Origin: Desulfonatronum sp. SC1
GTDB taxonomy: Bacteria > Desulfobacterota > Desulfovibrionia > Desulfovibrionales > Desulfonatronaceae
Length of the DNA stretch: 44,279 bases
Assembly (NCBI RefSeq): GCF_003046795.1
Contig: NZ_PZKN01000033.1
Coordinates: 1-44,279, forward strand
Direction: 5' to 3'
The translations under genes were made by a program, and so were the position numbers. The notes under the pieces were generated by a model that was not told the origin of the DNA, made no database searches, and was given only the letters and a program-made list of their open reading frames with translations. Positions 35,006 through 41,873 of the stretch are shown here, piece by piece (position 1 is the first letter of the stretch; the number at the start of each line of letters is the position of its first letter).

Positions 35006-35318
35006 CGTGTATGGGTCAGTTTATCTGAGCGAATGTGGGTCATAAGCTCTGAGCGTTGGGGGTTGGCCCGCATTCATCGCGGCCACGAACTGGTGCGGCC
35101 CCAGGGAGCGTCTCACCTCACTACCCGGCACGGACGGGGCACGTGGCTGGCGTAGGTCTTTTTTCGTAAAGTTGATGCCAAGAGCCTATTCGTGGCAATT
35201 GCGACTACACCTGCCGGACTTTGTCAGGCCCGGCTGCGGACCACCATCATTCCACTGCGGGAAACGGAAATCCCGTATTTCCTGTATGAGGAAATTATTT
35301 CTGGCGAACAACTCAAAT
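35006..35318. other. Intergenic region upstream of the two-component operon
   Basis: I see no gene of convincing length. The promoter of the response regulator should be here, but I cannot point to a clear -35/-10 pair. Around 35240-35280 the minus strand reads GGGATTTCCGTTTCCCGC then AGTGGAATGATG, similar to a widespread intergenic repeat type. Confidence 0.4.
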
Positions 35319-35927
35319 TCAGTTATTGATTGCTGCTTCACGCTCTTTACGCTTTTTGTGTTTGAAATATGTTGTATACGCTGTTCCGACGGCAATGCAG
35401 AGCAGACTCATATCAAAATAGAAATAATCCGGAAGCAAGGATGGATAGTAGAGTCGAAAGGCATTCAGGAAAGTCGGCACAAGGAGCAGGATGCCCCAGA
35501 AAATAGCTATGGATCGGCAAGTACGGATAAGCCCCTGATCATTCCATCGTTCTTTCGGCAATTCGGCTCGTGCGTACTGTAACGTGAAGGGTTTGCCGAT
35601 AATAATGGTGAACCAGACAATGCCGGCCAGGAAGGCGTTGGCGATGACAGCCATGTGCGTGGCCAGCCAATACCAGTTGAACCCGTAGAAGGATACCACG
35701 CAAAAAAGGAAAAAGAGCCACGTTCCCCAGGTTAATATGAAGCCTTTACGTAGATCTTTCAATGAGGTCACCGTTGCGACGACCAGACAAACAAGAACGG
35801 CTCTGCGTAACGGTTCCCAGCCGTCCGTGGGTAAGAGGAGGAAAAGTATCCAAGGTAGGAAGCCGAGAATAAATTTTCCGATTTCCTTGAGTTCATGGAC
35901 TATTACGGATTTTTTGCTGTCGGGCAT
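35319..35927 (-). CDS. Unrecognised integral membrane protein, 202 aa
   Basis: The protein has about six hydrophobic segments (for example FILGFLPWILFLLLP, AVLVCLVVATV, TWLFFLFCVVSFYG, MAVIANAFLAGIVWFTIII, SIAIFWGILLLVPTFLNAF, MSLLCIAVGTAYTTYF) and a basic C-terminal tail (KHKKRKEREAAINN). A conserved-looking cytoplasmic motif GKPFTLQYARAELPKERWND occurs between segments four and five; I recall PFTLQYAR in a family of uncharacterised membrane proteins but cannot give a function. AAGGATA precedes the ATG at 35927. Base composition is lower in G+C than genes further left, like the cassettes that follow upstream. Confidence 0.8.
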   Translation of the reverse strand: MPDSKKSVIVHELKEIGKFILGFLPWILFLLLPTDGWEPLRRAVLVCLVVATVTSLKDLRKGFILTWGTWLFFLFCVVSFYGFNWYWLATHMAVIANAFLAGIVWFTIIIGKPFTLQYARAELPKERWNDQGLIRTCRSIAIFWGILLLVPTFLNAFRLYYPSLLPDYFYFDMSLLCIAVGTAYTTYFKHKKRKEREAAINN

Positions 35928-35987
35928 GGTGGTTGTATCCTTCCTGCTTTCGAGATTGGGTTTGGGAACAATGTGGTCTTCACGGGC

Positions 35988-36269
35988 CTAGTTTTTCGGC
36001 GTTTTCACACAAGCATCCATGTAAAAATATGCTGGATTGTATCCACAAGATCTGATGCATCCTTCAAGGTCGCCATTATATTTTTTCAAAACATTCACAA
36101 GATATCCGCAATAATGCTCGCATCCGCCCTCACAGCATTCTTTGCACGCGACGGACATTCCACATGCTAATCGGCATTCAGCTTTCTGTTTTTCCGTCAT
36201 GGCTGAAGATGGTGAAGCAAGGGTGAACGTGAGAAATAGGGCCGCGAAAATAATCATAATGGTTCGCAT
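35988..36269 (-). CDS. Small secreted 10-cysteine protein, cassette B
   Basis: A 93-residue protein. The signal peptide (MRTIMIIFAALFLTFTLASP, ending SSA) is followed by about 70 residues with ten cysteines: C-x3-C-x5-C-x2-CC, two single Cys spaced by three, C-x3-C (GCIRSCG) and a last Cys near the end. The same order occurs in the genes at 36314, 37358 and, in part, 42535, which defines a local family. Probably disulfide-rich in the periplasm or outside; function unknown. AAGGAG lies six bases before the ATG at 36269, which is why I reject an extension to 36323. AT-rich relative to the core genes. Confidence 0.82.
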   Translation of the reverse strand: MRTIMIIFAALFLTFTLASPSSAMTEKQKAECRLACGMSVACKECCEGGCEHYCGYLVNVLKKYNGDLEGCIRSCGYNPAYFYMDACVKTPKN

Positions 36270-36313
36270 ATAAATCTCCTTGTGCAAAAAAAAATCAAAA
36301 TATATAAAAAATA

Positions 36314-36596
36314 TTATCTGCAATTCATATATCTAAAGTGCGAAGAAGCTTTTTGACAATCAAATATGCAAGAATACATTACATCTTGAGAGTGTCGAGA
36401 GTTTTCATATGCAGAATGCCTTATAAGATCTTTGCAAATTTCCTCACAATTTTCGCTTGTGCAGCATAAATTGCAATATGGTCTTGTGCTGCATTGAGCA
36501 AGACAAGCATTTTTTTCTTGATCACTGTATGCAATTGCTGCAGAATAGACGAAGATTGTAAAAAATGATTGATAGAATTGGTGTGAAAAAGCGCAT
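36314..36596 (-). pseudogene. Frameshifted 10-cysteine secreted protein gene, cassette B
   Basis: An ATG at 36596, preceded by GAGGAA, starts MRFFTPILSIIF. At a run of six T the frame must shift by one to continue TIFVYSAAIAYSDQEKNACL, which completes a normal signal peptide and leads into a mature part with ten cysteines (AQCSTRPYCNLCCTSENC, EEICKD, YSCIFDCQK, MNCR and stop at 36314). Length, cysteine order and position match its neighbours at 35988 and 37358. The single-base lesion in a homopolymer could be a mutation, a sequencing error or phase variation. Confidence 0.75.
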
Positions 36597-36635
36597 GATG
36601 GTATTCCTCATTTTTGTTTGGTGTTGTCGTTTCTC

Positions 36636-36745
36636 TCAGGCCAATGTTGGCTCTACACCTTTAACAGGCAACCCCGCCAGGCAGAGCATGAATGTAATGG
36701 TCAGGATTGTCATGGATGTTTTGATGATGCCGTGCGCGCTTAACC
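36636..36745 (-). pseudogene. Relic of a DUF1566 gene leader, cassette B
   Basis: Downstream of the pentapeptide gene, where cassettes C and D have a DUF1566 gene, the minus strand retains GGGGAGG, then IIKTSMTILTITFMLCLAGL and a stop after about 10 more residues. It aligns with the leader of the gene at 38258 (NIKTHTTIAAITLTLCLVGM), but the normal ATG is lost (only an internal ATG at 36713 remains) and the whole DUF1566 domain is gone. The short frame 36636-36713 (25 codons) is unlikely to be functional. Confidence 0.6.
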
Positions 36746-36779
36746 TCCCCGTGGCTTGATTGTTGTCGATAAAATATGT

Positions 36780-37214
36780 TCACTTGCACTCACCCATAGA
36801 CTTCGGCTTGCATCGTCTGCCGTCCGTCCATGTGGCTGCGCTCAGGTCGGCGTTCGCGAAATTCGCGCTGTCCACGTTTTTTGCGTCCCGCAGGTTTGCG
36901 GCGAGCAGGCTTGCGTGGATCAGCTCCGCACTTCCAAGATCAGCTCCGCTCAGGTCGGCGTTATACAGATTGGCGCGGTAGAGTTTGGCGCGGGACAGGT
37001 TCGTCCCGGACAGATTGGCCCGGGAAAGCTTGGCGTAGTGCAAGTTCGTGCCAGACAGGTCGGCTCCGGACAGGTCGCACTCCTCGCACTCCTTCGTGTT
37101 CAGCAACCTTGCCAGATCCTCTTCGACCCACGCCCCGGCCTGGCCCATGGACAGCAGACAGACCAATGCCGCCAGTGCCGTTATTGCCCAAATTTTTCTG
37201 CTCCACGTATTCAC
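36780..37214 (-). CDS. Secreted pentapeptide-repeat protein, cassette B (144 aa)
   Basis: Starts at a GTG (37214) with AGGAG upstream; the paralogues have ATG at this point. Signal peptide WSRKIWAITALAALVCLLSM ending near AGA, then VEEDLARLLNTKECEECDLS with the conserved CxxC, about 15 A(D/N)LSG-type pentapeptides including less regular ones (LIHASLLAANLRDAKNVDS), and the Cys-containing tail WTDGRRCKPKSMGECK. Predicted right-handed beta-helix, exported. The leader block shared by the other cassettes is not recognisable upstream of it. It is followed by a decayed DUF1566 leader and two 10-cysteine genes. Function unknown. Confidence 0.86.
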   Translation of the reverse strand: MNTWSRKIWAITALAALVCLLSMGQAGAWVEEDLARLLNTKECEECDLSGADLSGTNLHYAKLSRANLSGTNLSRAKLYRANLYNADLSGADLGSAELIHASLLAANLRDAKNVDSANFANADLSAATWTDGRRCKPKSMGECK

Positions 37215-37357
37215 GATGGTTCTCCTTTCGGTTTCATCTCGAAAGTGTTGAAGATTGATGATGTCCGGCCATTAGAGCATGCCGGGCTCAATCCTTGCCT
37301 TGGGAGTTTTTCAACGGATTGTTTACGCGGTGATTACATACACCAGGGAAAATCAGA

Positions 37358-37660
37358 TCACCACGGACCGGTGGATCTACCCGTACAGTATTGAAGTCTG
37401 AAATGTCTTGGTCTTGGTTGATCAGAGCATTCACGAATGCAATCATCGTTGCTCCCTGGATATAATTTCATCCTTTTAAGTTCGAAGCAAACCTGTTCAC
37501 AAGTTTCCGCCTTACAGCAACGTTGGCACTCGAAACTATGCACACTTAAACCGCAAATTTTAGAGCAGTATTCGTTGTCTTCATCGCTCAAGGCAATCGC
37601 CAAACTATGAGTGAAAAAAAATAATAATAGTACAAATGTAATAGATGCAGTTGTCCGCAT
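37358..37660 (-). CDS. Small secreted 10-cysteine protein, cassette C
   Basis: A 100-residue protein with signal peptide MRTTASITFVLLLFFFTHSL and a mature region starting near ALSDEDNEYC. Ten cysteines follow the local pattern: C-x3-C (YCSKIC), C-x2-CC (ECQRCC), C-x4-C omitted spacing, C-x3-C (TCEQVC), C-x3-C (DCIREC) and a final C (LQYC). It is a paralogue of the genes at 35988 and 36314. AAAGGA precedes the ATG at 37660; an in-frame ATG at 37684 would add eight residues and spoil the signal peptide. Exported, probably disulfide-bonded; no known function. It is the last gene of cassette C. Confidence 0.82.
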   Translation of the reverse strand: MRTTASITFVLLLFFFTHSLAIALSDEDNEYCSKICGLSVHSFECQRCCKAETCEQVCFELKRMKLYPGSNDDCIRECSDQPRPRHFRLQYCTGRSTGPW

Positions 37661-37806
37661 AAGAGTATCCTTTATATAATACAATTGTTGATGATGTCAG
37701 TGCAAAAATACCGTCTGCTGAATAAAGTATCTTTTGAACTCCAAACCACAAATTTAACTTCCCGGCCTCTAAACACTGGCTGCCAACCAATTTTTGTTTG
37801 CAATTG

Positions 37807-37834
37807 CCTGGTGCAAAATGTCTTTTGCACCAGG
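37807..37834. terminator. Perfect hairpin downstream of the 12-cysteine gene
   Basis: CCTGGTGCAAAA and TTTTGCACCAGG form a 12-bp perfect stem with loop TGTC, 8 bases after the stop codon at 37842. A related 14-bp hairpin occurs at 41897-41929, also just after a cassette's last gene. It could be a terminator or a mobile palindromic repeat; a clear T-run is lacking. Confidence 0.55.
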
Positions 37835-37841
37835 TCTCGTG

Positions 37842-38198
37842 TTATTCGCTGCAGGCGTTCCTAAAGCATTCTTCCATACAATTTTTGTCTCCTGGCTGCG
37901 GCATGTGTAAAGGCGACTTTTGCTTGCATGCCCACATGCAGGTCTGGCACGGGTCTTCCGGTGGAATGGTTACACTCTTGGTCAGGTCGGACTGGGGAGC
38001 GGAACAGAAGCGCTCGCACGAATTCTTGCATTTTTTGCGATCATTTGGCCACACCAAATAACAAGACTCGTAACACAGTTCACAATGGGTCCTTTCCTGT
38101 GGTGAATCCGCATTTTGCGCATGGATGAAGGAGTTTGGCAGGCAAAGCAGTATAGCCATTACAATAATTGCAAGCAGGGATGTATTCAACTTGATCAT
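37842..38198 (-). CDS. Small secreted 12-cysteine protein with internal duplication, cassette C
   Basis: A 118-residue protein with signal peptide LLAIIVMAILLCLPNSFIHA. The mature part contains two similar halves: C-x2-C-x3-C-x10-C-x3-C-x3-C (CELCYESC to CERFC) and C-x2-C-x3-C-x15-C-x3-C-x4-C (CQTCMWAC to CFRNAC), joined by a linker SAPQSDLTKSVTIPPEDP. This looks like a tandem duplication of a six-cysteine unit. Such patterns suit a small disulfide-bonded helical hairpin fold; I know no matching family. AAAGGA precedes the ATG at 38198. It follows the DUF1566 gene by 60 bases. Confidence 0.82.
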   Translation of the reverse strand: MIKLNTSLLAIIVMAILLCLPNSFIHAQNADSPQERTHCELCYESCYLVWPNDRKKCKNSCERFCSAPQSDLTKSVTIPPEDPCQTCMWACKQKSPLHMPQPGDKNCMEECFRNACSE

Positions 38199-38257
38199 GG
38201 CATGTATCCTTTATGGAAAAATTATATTATCACGTGAAAAAAGTATCCAGTCATCAA

Positions 38258-38701
38258 TCAAAAGTTGCGAATGGCTATGCATTGATTAGTATCATTTTTA
38301 CGTTCAATCGGCATAGGTCCAGGATTTTTAAGATCTATTGTATAGGCATAAGTATCATCATGAGGGTCTGTAGTCGAAGACCATGTCCATACTGGCACAT
38401 TCAATGGATACTCTTTTAAGCAGGGAGATTTAACCAGGGCATAGTAATCATCATTGCTTGGGACTCGCCAGTCGCTATACCCGGCAATGACCAGGCTGGA
38501 AGTAACTTGCATGCAGCTTTCCCAGATATCCGGCCAGCATGCTTCCCGAACCATGATCCTGTTTTTTGCATCCGTCAGTGTCCCGTCTCCATTATTCACG
38601 CACCCCTGGGCGAAAGCCGTCCCGGACATGACCATCCCGACCAGGCAAAGCGTCAATGTGATGGCCGCGATTGTCGTGTGTGTTTTGATGTTGCGCTGCA
38701 T
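38258..38701 (-). CDS. Secreted DUF1566 (Lcl_C-type) protein, cassette C
   Basis: A 147-residue protein. The signal peptide (MQRNIKTHTTIAAITLTLCL, ending AFA) is nearly that of the paralogue at 39972. The mature part opens CVNNGDGTLTDAKNRIMVRE and continues with GYSDWRVPSNDDYYAL, WTWSSTT and CIAIRNF, i.e. a full but diverged DUF1566 domain. The usual MWxK is altered (IMVREAC) and extra Cys residues appear (EACWPDIWESC, SPCLKEY). Start at 38701 with GGGAG upstream. It follows the pentapeptide gene by 43 bases and precedes two Cys-rich genes, so it is probably in one operon with them. Confidence 0.84.
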   Translation of the reverse strand: MQRNIKTHTTIAAITLTLCLVGMVMSGTAFAQGCVNNGDGTLTDAKNRIMVREACWPDIWESCMQVTSSLVIAGYSDWRVPSNDDYYALVKSPCLKEYPLNVPVWTWSSTTDPHDDTYAYTIDLKNPGPMPIERKNDTNQCIAIRNF

Positions 38702-38744
38702 GTTCGTTTTCTCCCATGGTTTGCTTGTTGACGACAAGTTCCAC

Positions 38745-39131
38745 TCACTTGCACTCGCCGATGGACTCATTGGTGCACTGTCTGCCGTCGGTCCACGTGG
38801 CCCATACCAGGTTTGCGCCGGTCAGGTTGGCTCCGGAGAGGTTTGCGCCGTCCAGGTTGGCCTGATGCAGATTTGCGCGGGTCAGGTTGGCCCCGGAGAG
38901 GTTTGCCCCAGGCAACTGCGCCCCGAACAAATTGGCCCCCGCCAAATTCGCCCCGGACAAATCCGCCCCATACAGCAATGCTCCGGACAGGTCGCAGCCA
39001 CTGCACGCATTCGTGTCCAGCAGCTTGTCCAGATCCTCTTGCTTCCACGCCCCGGCCGACCCGATGGTCAGCAGGCAACCCAGCGCCGCCATAGCCGTTA
39101 CCGCCCAAATCTTTCTGCTCCAGATGTTCAT
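38745..39131 (-). CDS. Secreted pentapeptide-repeat protein, cassette C (128 aa)
   Basis: Signal peptide [20 protein letters not shown] ending near AGA; mature start [20 protein letters not shown] with the conserved CxxC; then about 13 very regular pentapeptides ([25 protein letters not shown]) and the tail [16 protein letters not shown]. The ATG at 39131 has ACGGAGG seven bases upstream and the shared promoter-like box 44 bases upstream. Predicted exported beta-helix, function unknown. First gene of a four-gene cassette (pentapeptide, DUF1566, 12-Cys, 10-Cys). Confidence 0.9.
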   Translation of the reverse strand: MNIWSRKIWAVTAMAALGCLLTIGSAGAWKQEDLDKLLDTNACSGCDLSGALLYGADLSGANLAGANLFGAQLPGANLSGANLTRANLHQANLDGANLSGANLTGANLVWATWTDGRQCTNESIGECK

Positions 39132-39275
39132 GAGAAACCTCCGTGGTTGAATGATGATGTTCTTCTGTTATAATGCACGATCCATGCTAAAAAAATAAAT
39201 AATTCCAGTATTTTTGTAAAAAGCGCCAGCCAGTTTAAGCTCCACTGTTTGCACTCATTTTGTTGGCGCTGGTAA
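39132..39275 (-). repeat. Shared cassette leader block, copy 2
   Basis: In minus-strand order: a symporter C-terminus relic that still reads ANKMSANSGA and stop (symporter: ANEMGANSEA and stop), a stem AGCGCCA (39222-39228) with TGGCGCT (39264-39270) followed by TTTTTA, the segment TACTGGAATTAT, the box AGCATGGATCGTGCA (39174-39188) and the Shine-Dalgarno region. Confidence 0.75.
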
Positions 39276-39355
39276 TAAAAATTTTATGATTTAACATGTT
39301 GGGTTGTGTTTGGTAGCTACGTCAACAATATCAACAATATTGGCGAGACAACGCT

Positions 39356-39781
39356 TCAGCGGTACTCAATTTTTCCTTTTTCGAAGAGCATTGCGCAGGC
39401 CTGTCCTTGACTCACCCCGGCATATAGGTCGAGGCCTACTAAAGGAAAGCCGTGCAATGGCGAGTTGATCCCTGTGCCGTTTATTTCCTTTTTGCACAAA
39501 AATTTGGCACCTATATCATTTTGATGAAGCATTGATTCGCATATATACCGCAAGTCATTAGCTCTTTGGTCCGCTATCCAGTAATTGACCGTGATCTTAT
39601 ACCACTCGCCCCAATTCAGACCAAAGCCATACGTATCATTCACGATGACCTCGCAGTTGATTGTGTTGTCAGGTCCGCCAGACCAGTGCTGGCTATACGC
39701 CTCGCCGGACATGACCAGCCCTGTCAGGCAAAGCATAAAGGCCAGTGCTGCTTTTCCGAAAAATAGTCTCCACATTTTCAT
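39356..39781 (-). CDS. Secreted protein of unknown family, cassette D
   Basis: A 141-residue protein with a signal peptide (GKAALAFMLCLTGLVMSGEA, ending YSQ) whose h-region is like that of the local DUF1566 proteins. The mature part (NTINCEVIVNDTYGFGLNWG, GEWYKITVNYWIADQRANDL, RYICESMLHQNDIGAKFLC) has five Cys and is rich in aromatic residues. I do not recognise a domain; it is not a clear DUF1566. CGGAGGAA precedes the ATG at 39781, and a weaker copy of the promoter-like box lies 43 bases upstream, so it may have its own promoter. Last gene of cassette D. Confidence 0.75.
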   Translation of the reverse strand: MKMWRLFFGKAALAFMLCLTGLVMSGEAYSQHWSGGPDNTINCEVIVNDTYGFGLNWGEWYKITVNYWIADQRANDLRYICESMLHQNDIGAKFLCKKEINGTGINSPLHGFPLVGLDLYAGVSQGQACAMLFEKGKIEYR

Positions 39782-39822
39782 GATATTCCTCCGTTGTTGA
39801 TTTTAATATTATTCTGCTATAA

Positions 39823-39838
39823 AATCACTATCCATTCC
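39823..39838 (-). promoter_or_regulatory. Diverged promoter-like box upstream of the cassette D secreted protein
   Basis: The minus strand reads GGAATGGATAGTGATT, followed by TTATAG, at the same distance from the start codon as the other boxes. It keeps the GGATxGTG core but has lost the GC of the -12-like element. Confidence 0.35.
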
Positions 39839-39971
39839 AAAACAAAAAATATACAATTACAATATGCAAATAATAACGAATATGTTACGAAAAAATCGCG
39901 TACTCCGGATAACTTTCGCTGTAGTGTTATATATCCGTTTCATTCTTATGAAAATGAAGAAAACAAGCACA

Positions 39972-40412
39972 TCACTTCGCTTGACGCACGGCCCGTACAT
40001 AGTACCCATTCCCACGAGGCTGCCAAAAATTTCCGCCTGAAAAATTTACGGCAAGTGCAACGCCTGTCTCGTGTGCGTAGATAGTAGATGACCAATACCA
40101 ATAAGGCGCCACCGTCATTAAATTCTTGCACGGTGAATCGTACAGGCCCAGCAATTCCTGTCCGTCCGGCAGGCGCCACCCGGTGTGCCCGTCCGGTGCA
40201 AAATGAGATGCAGTCTTCTCAGCGCCCCACCAGTCATGGGTTTGGTCCGTATTCTTTTGCCATACCAGTCCAGCGCCGTTGTCCGTCACGGTCCCGTTTC
40301 CATTGTCCACACATCGCTCGGCAAAAGCCGTGCCGGACATGCCCATCCCGACCAGGCAGAGCGTCAATGTGATGGCCACGATTTTCGTGTACGTTTTGAT
40401 GCTGTGTTGCAT
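39972..40412 (-). CDS. Secreted DUF1566 (Lcl_C-type) protein, cassette D
   Basis: A 146-residue protein with signal peptide MQHSIKTYTKIVAITLTLCL ending AFA. The domain is the most typical of the set: CVDNGNGTVTDNGAGLVWQK, then GHTGWRLPDGQELLGLYDSP, YWYWSSTIYAHETGVALAVN and GYYVRAVRQAK. AGGAG sits nine bases before the ATG at 40412; an extension to 40457 overlaps the pentapeptide stop and lacks a site. It follows that gene by 45 bases. Probably a secreted beta-rich domain related to C-type-lectin-like folds; no catalytic residues known. Confidence 0.88.
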   Translation of the reverse strand: MQHSIKTYTKIVAITLTLCLVGMGMSGTAFAERCVDNGNGTVTDNGAGLVWQKNTDQTHDWWGAEKTASHFAPDGHTGWRLPDGQELLGLYDSPCKNLMTVAPYWYWSSTIYAHETGVALAVNFSGGNFWQPRGNGYYVRAVRQAK

Positions 40413-40457
40413 GTTCGTTTTCTCCTGTTTGGGTGTTGAAAAGTCCTTAAGATGCAA

Positions 40458-40754
40458 TTACTTGCATTCGCTGATGGAGCCCTGGGCGCACTGCCTGCCG
40501 TCGGTCCATGTGGCCCCGGACAGGTTGGCTCCTTTCAGGTTGGTCCCGGCCAGGTTGGCCCCGGACAGGTCGGCTCCGATCAGGTTGGCATCACTCAGTG
40601 GGGCCCCGGCCAGTTCGCAGCCACTGCAGGCATTCGTATCCCGCAGCTTTTTCAGATCCGCGTGATCCCACGCCCCGGCCTGCCCGACGGTCAGCAGGCA
40701 ACCCAGCGCCGCCATAGCCGTTATCGCCCAAATCTTTCTGCTCCAGATGTTCAG
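40458..40754 (-). CDS. Secreted pentapeptide-repeat protein with CTG start, cassette D (98 aa)
   Basis: The shortest of the four paralogues. Where the others have ATG AAC ATC TGG, this one has CTG AAC ATC TGG, with the same ACGGAGG and spacing before it. From CTG it reads [20 protein letters not shown], ending AGA, then [18 protein letters not shown] (CxxC kept), about seven pentapeptides and the tail WTDGRQCAQGSISECK. A frame upstream does reach an ATG at 40865, but that start lies inside the leader block and would destroy the signal peptide. Either CTG is used weakly or the gene is silenced by a start-codon mutation; the rest of the gene is intact. Confidence 0.8.
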   Translation of the reverse strand: MNIWSRKIWAITAMAALGCLLTVGQAGAWDHADLKKLRDTNACSGCELAGAPLSDANLIGADLSGANLAGTNLKGANLSGATWTDGRQCAQGSISECK

Positions 40755-40915
40755 GAGAAACCTCCGTGGTTTGTTGTTGATGTTCTTCTGTATATAATGC
40801 ACGATCCAAGCCACAACAAAAAAGCATAATTCCAGTATGTTGCAAAAAGTTGCCAACCAGTTCACAGCGCACTGTTTGCGCCTATTGCGTTGGCAGTGCC
40901 AACATTACTGGCGGG
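40755..40915 (-). repeat. Shared cassette leader block, copy 3
   Basis: In minus-strand order: a symporter C-terminus relic reading ASNVGTANAIGANSAL and stop (40862), a stem TGCCAAC (40851-40857) with GTTGGCA (40889-40895), TTTTTGCAACATACTGGAAT, the box GGCTTGGATCGTGCA (40799-40813), and the Shine-Dalgarno region. The match to the end of the symporter gene is the clearest of the three relics. Confidence 0.78.
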
Positions 40916-40918
40916 GTC

Positions 40919-40960
40919 GGCTGGCACGGTCCGGCTGGCACGGTCCGGCTTGCACCGACC
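40919..40960. repeat. Three tandem 14-base units
   Basis: GGCTGGCACGGTCC occurs twice exactly, followed by GGCTTGCACCGACC. The minus-strand form lies inside the symporter-tail/solute-binding-leader fusion relic, so it is a local expansion of that relic. Confidence 0.7.
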
Positions 40961-41036
40961 AGGGCGGCGTGGCCGTCACGAAACTTGCCAGCAGGATAGA
41001 TGGCGGTGATGAAACAGCGTGGCGACACGTTTTCAC
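40950..41036 (-). pseudogene. Relic of the solute-binding protein leader
   Basis: From a GTG at 41036 the minus strand reads VKTCRHAVSSPPSILLASFV, then TATPPWSV, closely similar in DNA to the leader of the binding-protein gene at 770 (shared stretches such as CTGCTGGCAAGT, GACGGCCACGCCG and CCTGGTC). After about 28 codons it runs into the symporter-tail relic. No binding-protein domain follows. Confidence 0.65.
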
Positions 41037-41041
41037 CTTCA

Positions 41042-41585
41042 TGCCTGGAAATGAGTTTGTCTTTTGATCCCGGCCCGGCTGGCCCAGGGGAGGATTGGCC
41101 GGGATGAATGCGAACAGATGATTGCCCCGCGACGTATCGTCTCACAGCGGGTTGAACTCCGCCAGACCGTCCAGTGGCACGTGCACGACCGTACCCGCCG
41201 GGGCCGCCAGATCCACGCCCCTATGCCGACCGGCCCTGCCGCCGAAAAGGCTTTGGCAGGGACACCAGCGCGGCTCCTCCCGTGTGCCGTACTAGCCGCG
41301 GAGGACCAGATGACACCGGGCAGACGGCACCGGAGATGCAAAGCGCGGTACATGGCGACCGCTGGTATTGCCCGGTCCGCCGCGAGCGTCGCCGTGCCGG
41401 GCAATCGCCAGGGGCATCAGTTCCGCGACTGAATCCCCCGACTGAGGCACGAACGCGCTGACGCCGACATGCGGGGCGAGCCGGGCCTGAACCGAGCGTT
41501 GCTCCGGCGTGTCTTCAGGCACGGGAATGCCGGACAGGTCCACCAGGTTCATCATGTGCGCCTGGGAAGCAGGGAAGTTGATCAC
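41042..41585 (-). other. Degraded coding-like sequence, identity uncertain
   Basis: Several overlapping partial frames look protein-like but none is complete. One begins MINFPASQAHMMNLVDLSGI and includes PVPEDTPEQRSVQARLAPHV; another contains GVDLAAPAGTVVHVPLDG, reminiscent of the M23 peptidase core (GxDxxAPxGTxVxAxxxG). The pieces do not join in one frame. It may be one or two decayed genes; I cannot name them. Confidence 0.3.
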
Positions 41586-41674
41586 TCCGTCATCTCCGGA
41601 TGGTTTTTTAGCGCAAGAGAGCTCGTCTGTTATAGCAACGGGTAGCTGTAATAATCGCTATATCGTTGTTGAAT

Positions 41675-41873
41675 GAGGTCAGTAATTGCTCAATAAGCAC
41701 GGGCACCATGGCATCAGGATACTGTGCTGCCTGGATATCGGCCTTCGCCGGTATGACGGAATGGATTGCCGTGTTGGCGATTTACCGCAGTAGTCGCCCC
41801 GGCGCAGGCCGGGGTTCAGGTGTTTTGGTGTGGTTCACTTGCCCGTAGTTATTGAGCAGGTACTGAGGTCAGT
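41675..41873. repeat. Small inverted-repeat element bounded by 9-base direct repeats
   Basis: TGCTCAATAAGCACGGGC (41687-41704) is mirrored by GCCCGTAGTTATTGAGCA (41841-41858). GAGGTCAGT occurs just outside on both sides (41675-41683 and 41865-41873) in direct orientation. The interior contains GGCCTTCGCCGGTATGACGG, a common intergenic repeat type, and no gene. It resembles a miniature mobile element. Confidence 0.55.

Noticed and set aside
41750-41830. Possible CRISPR-like or direct repeat array
   Set aside because: Only one copy each of common intergenic repeat sequences; no regular spacer and repeat structure.
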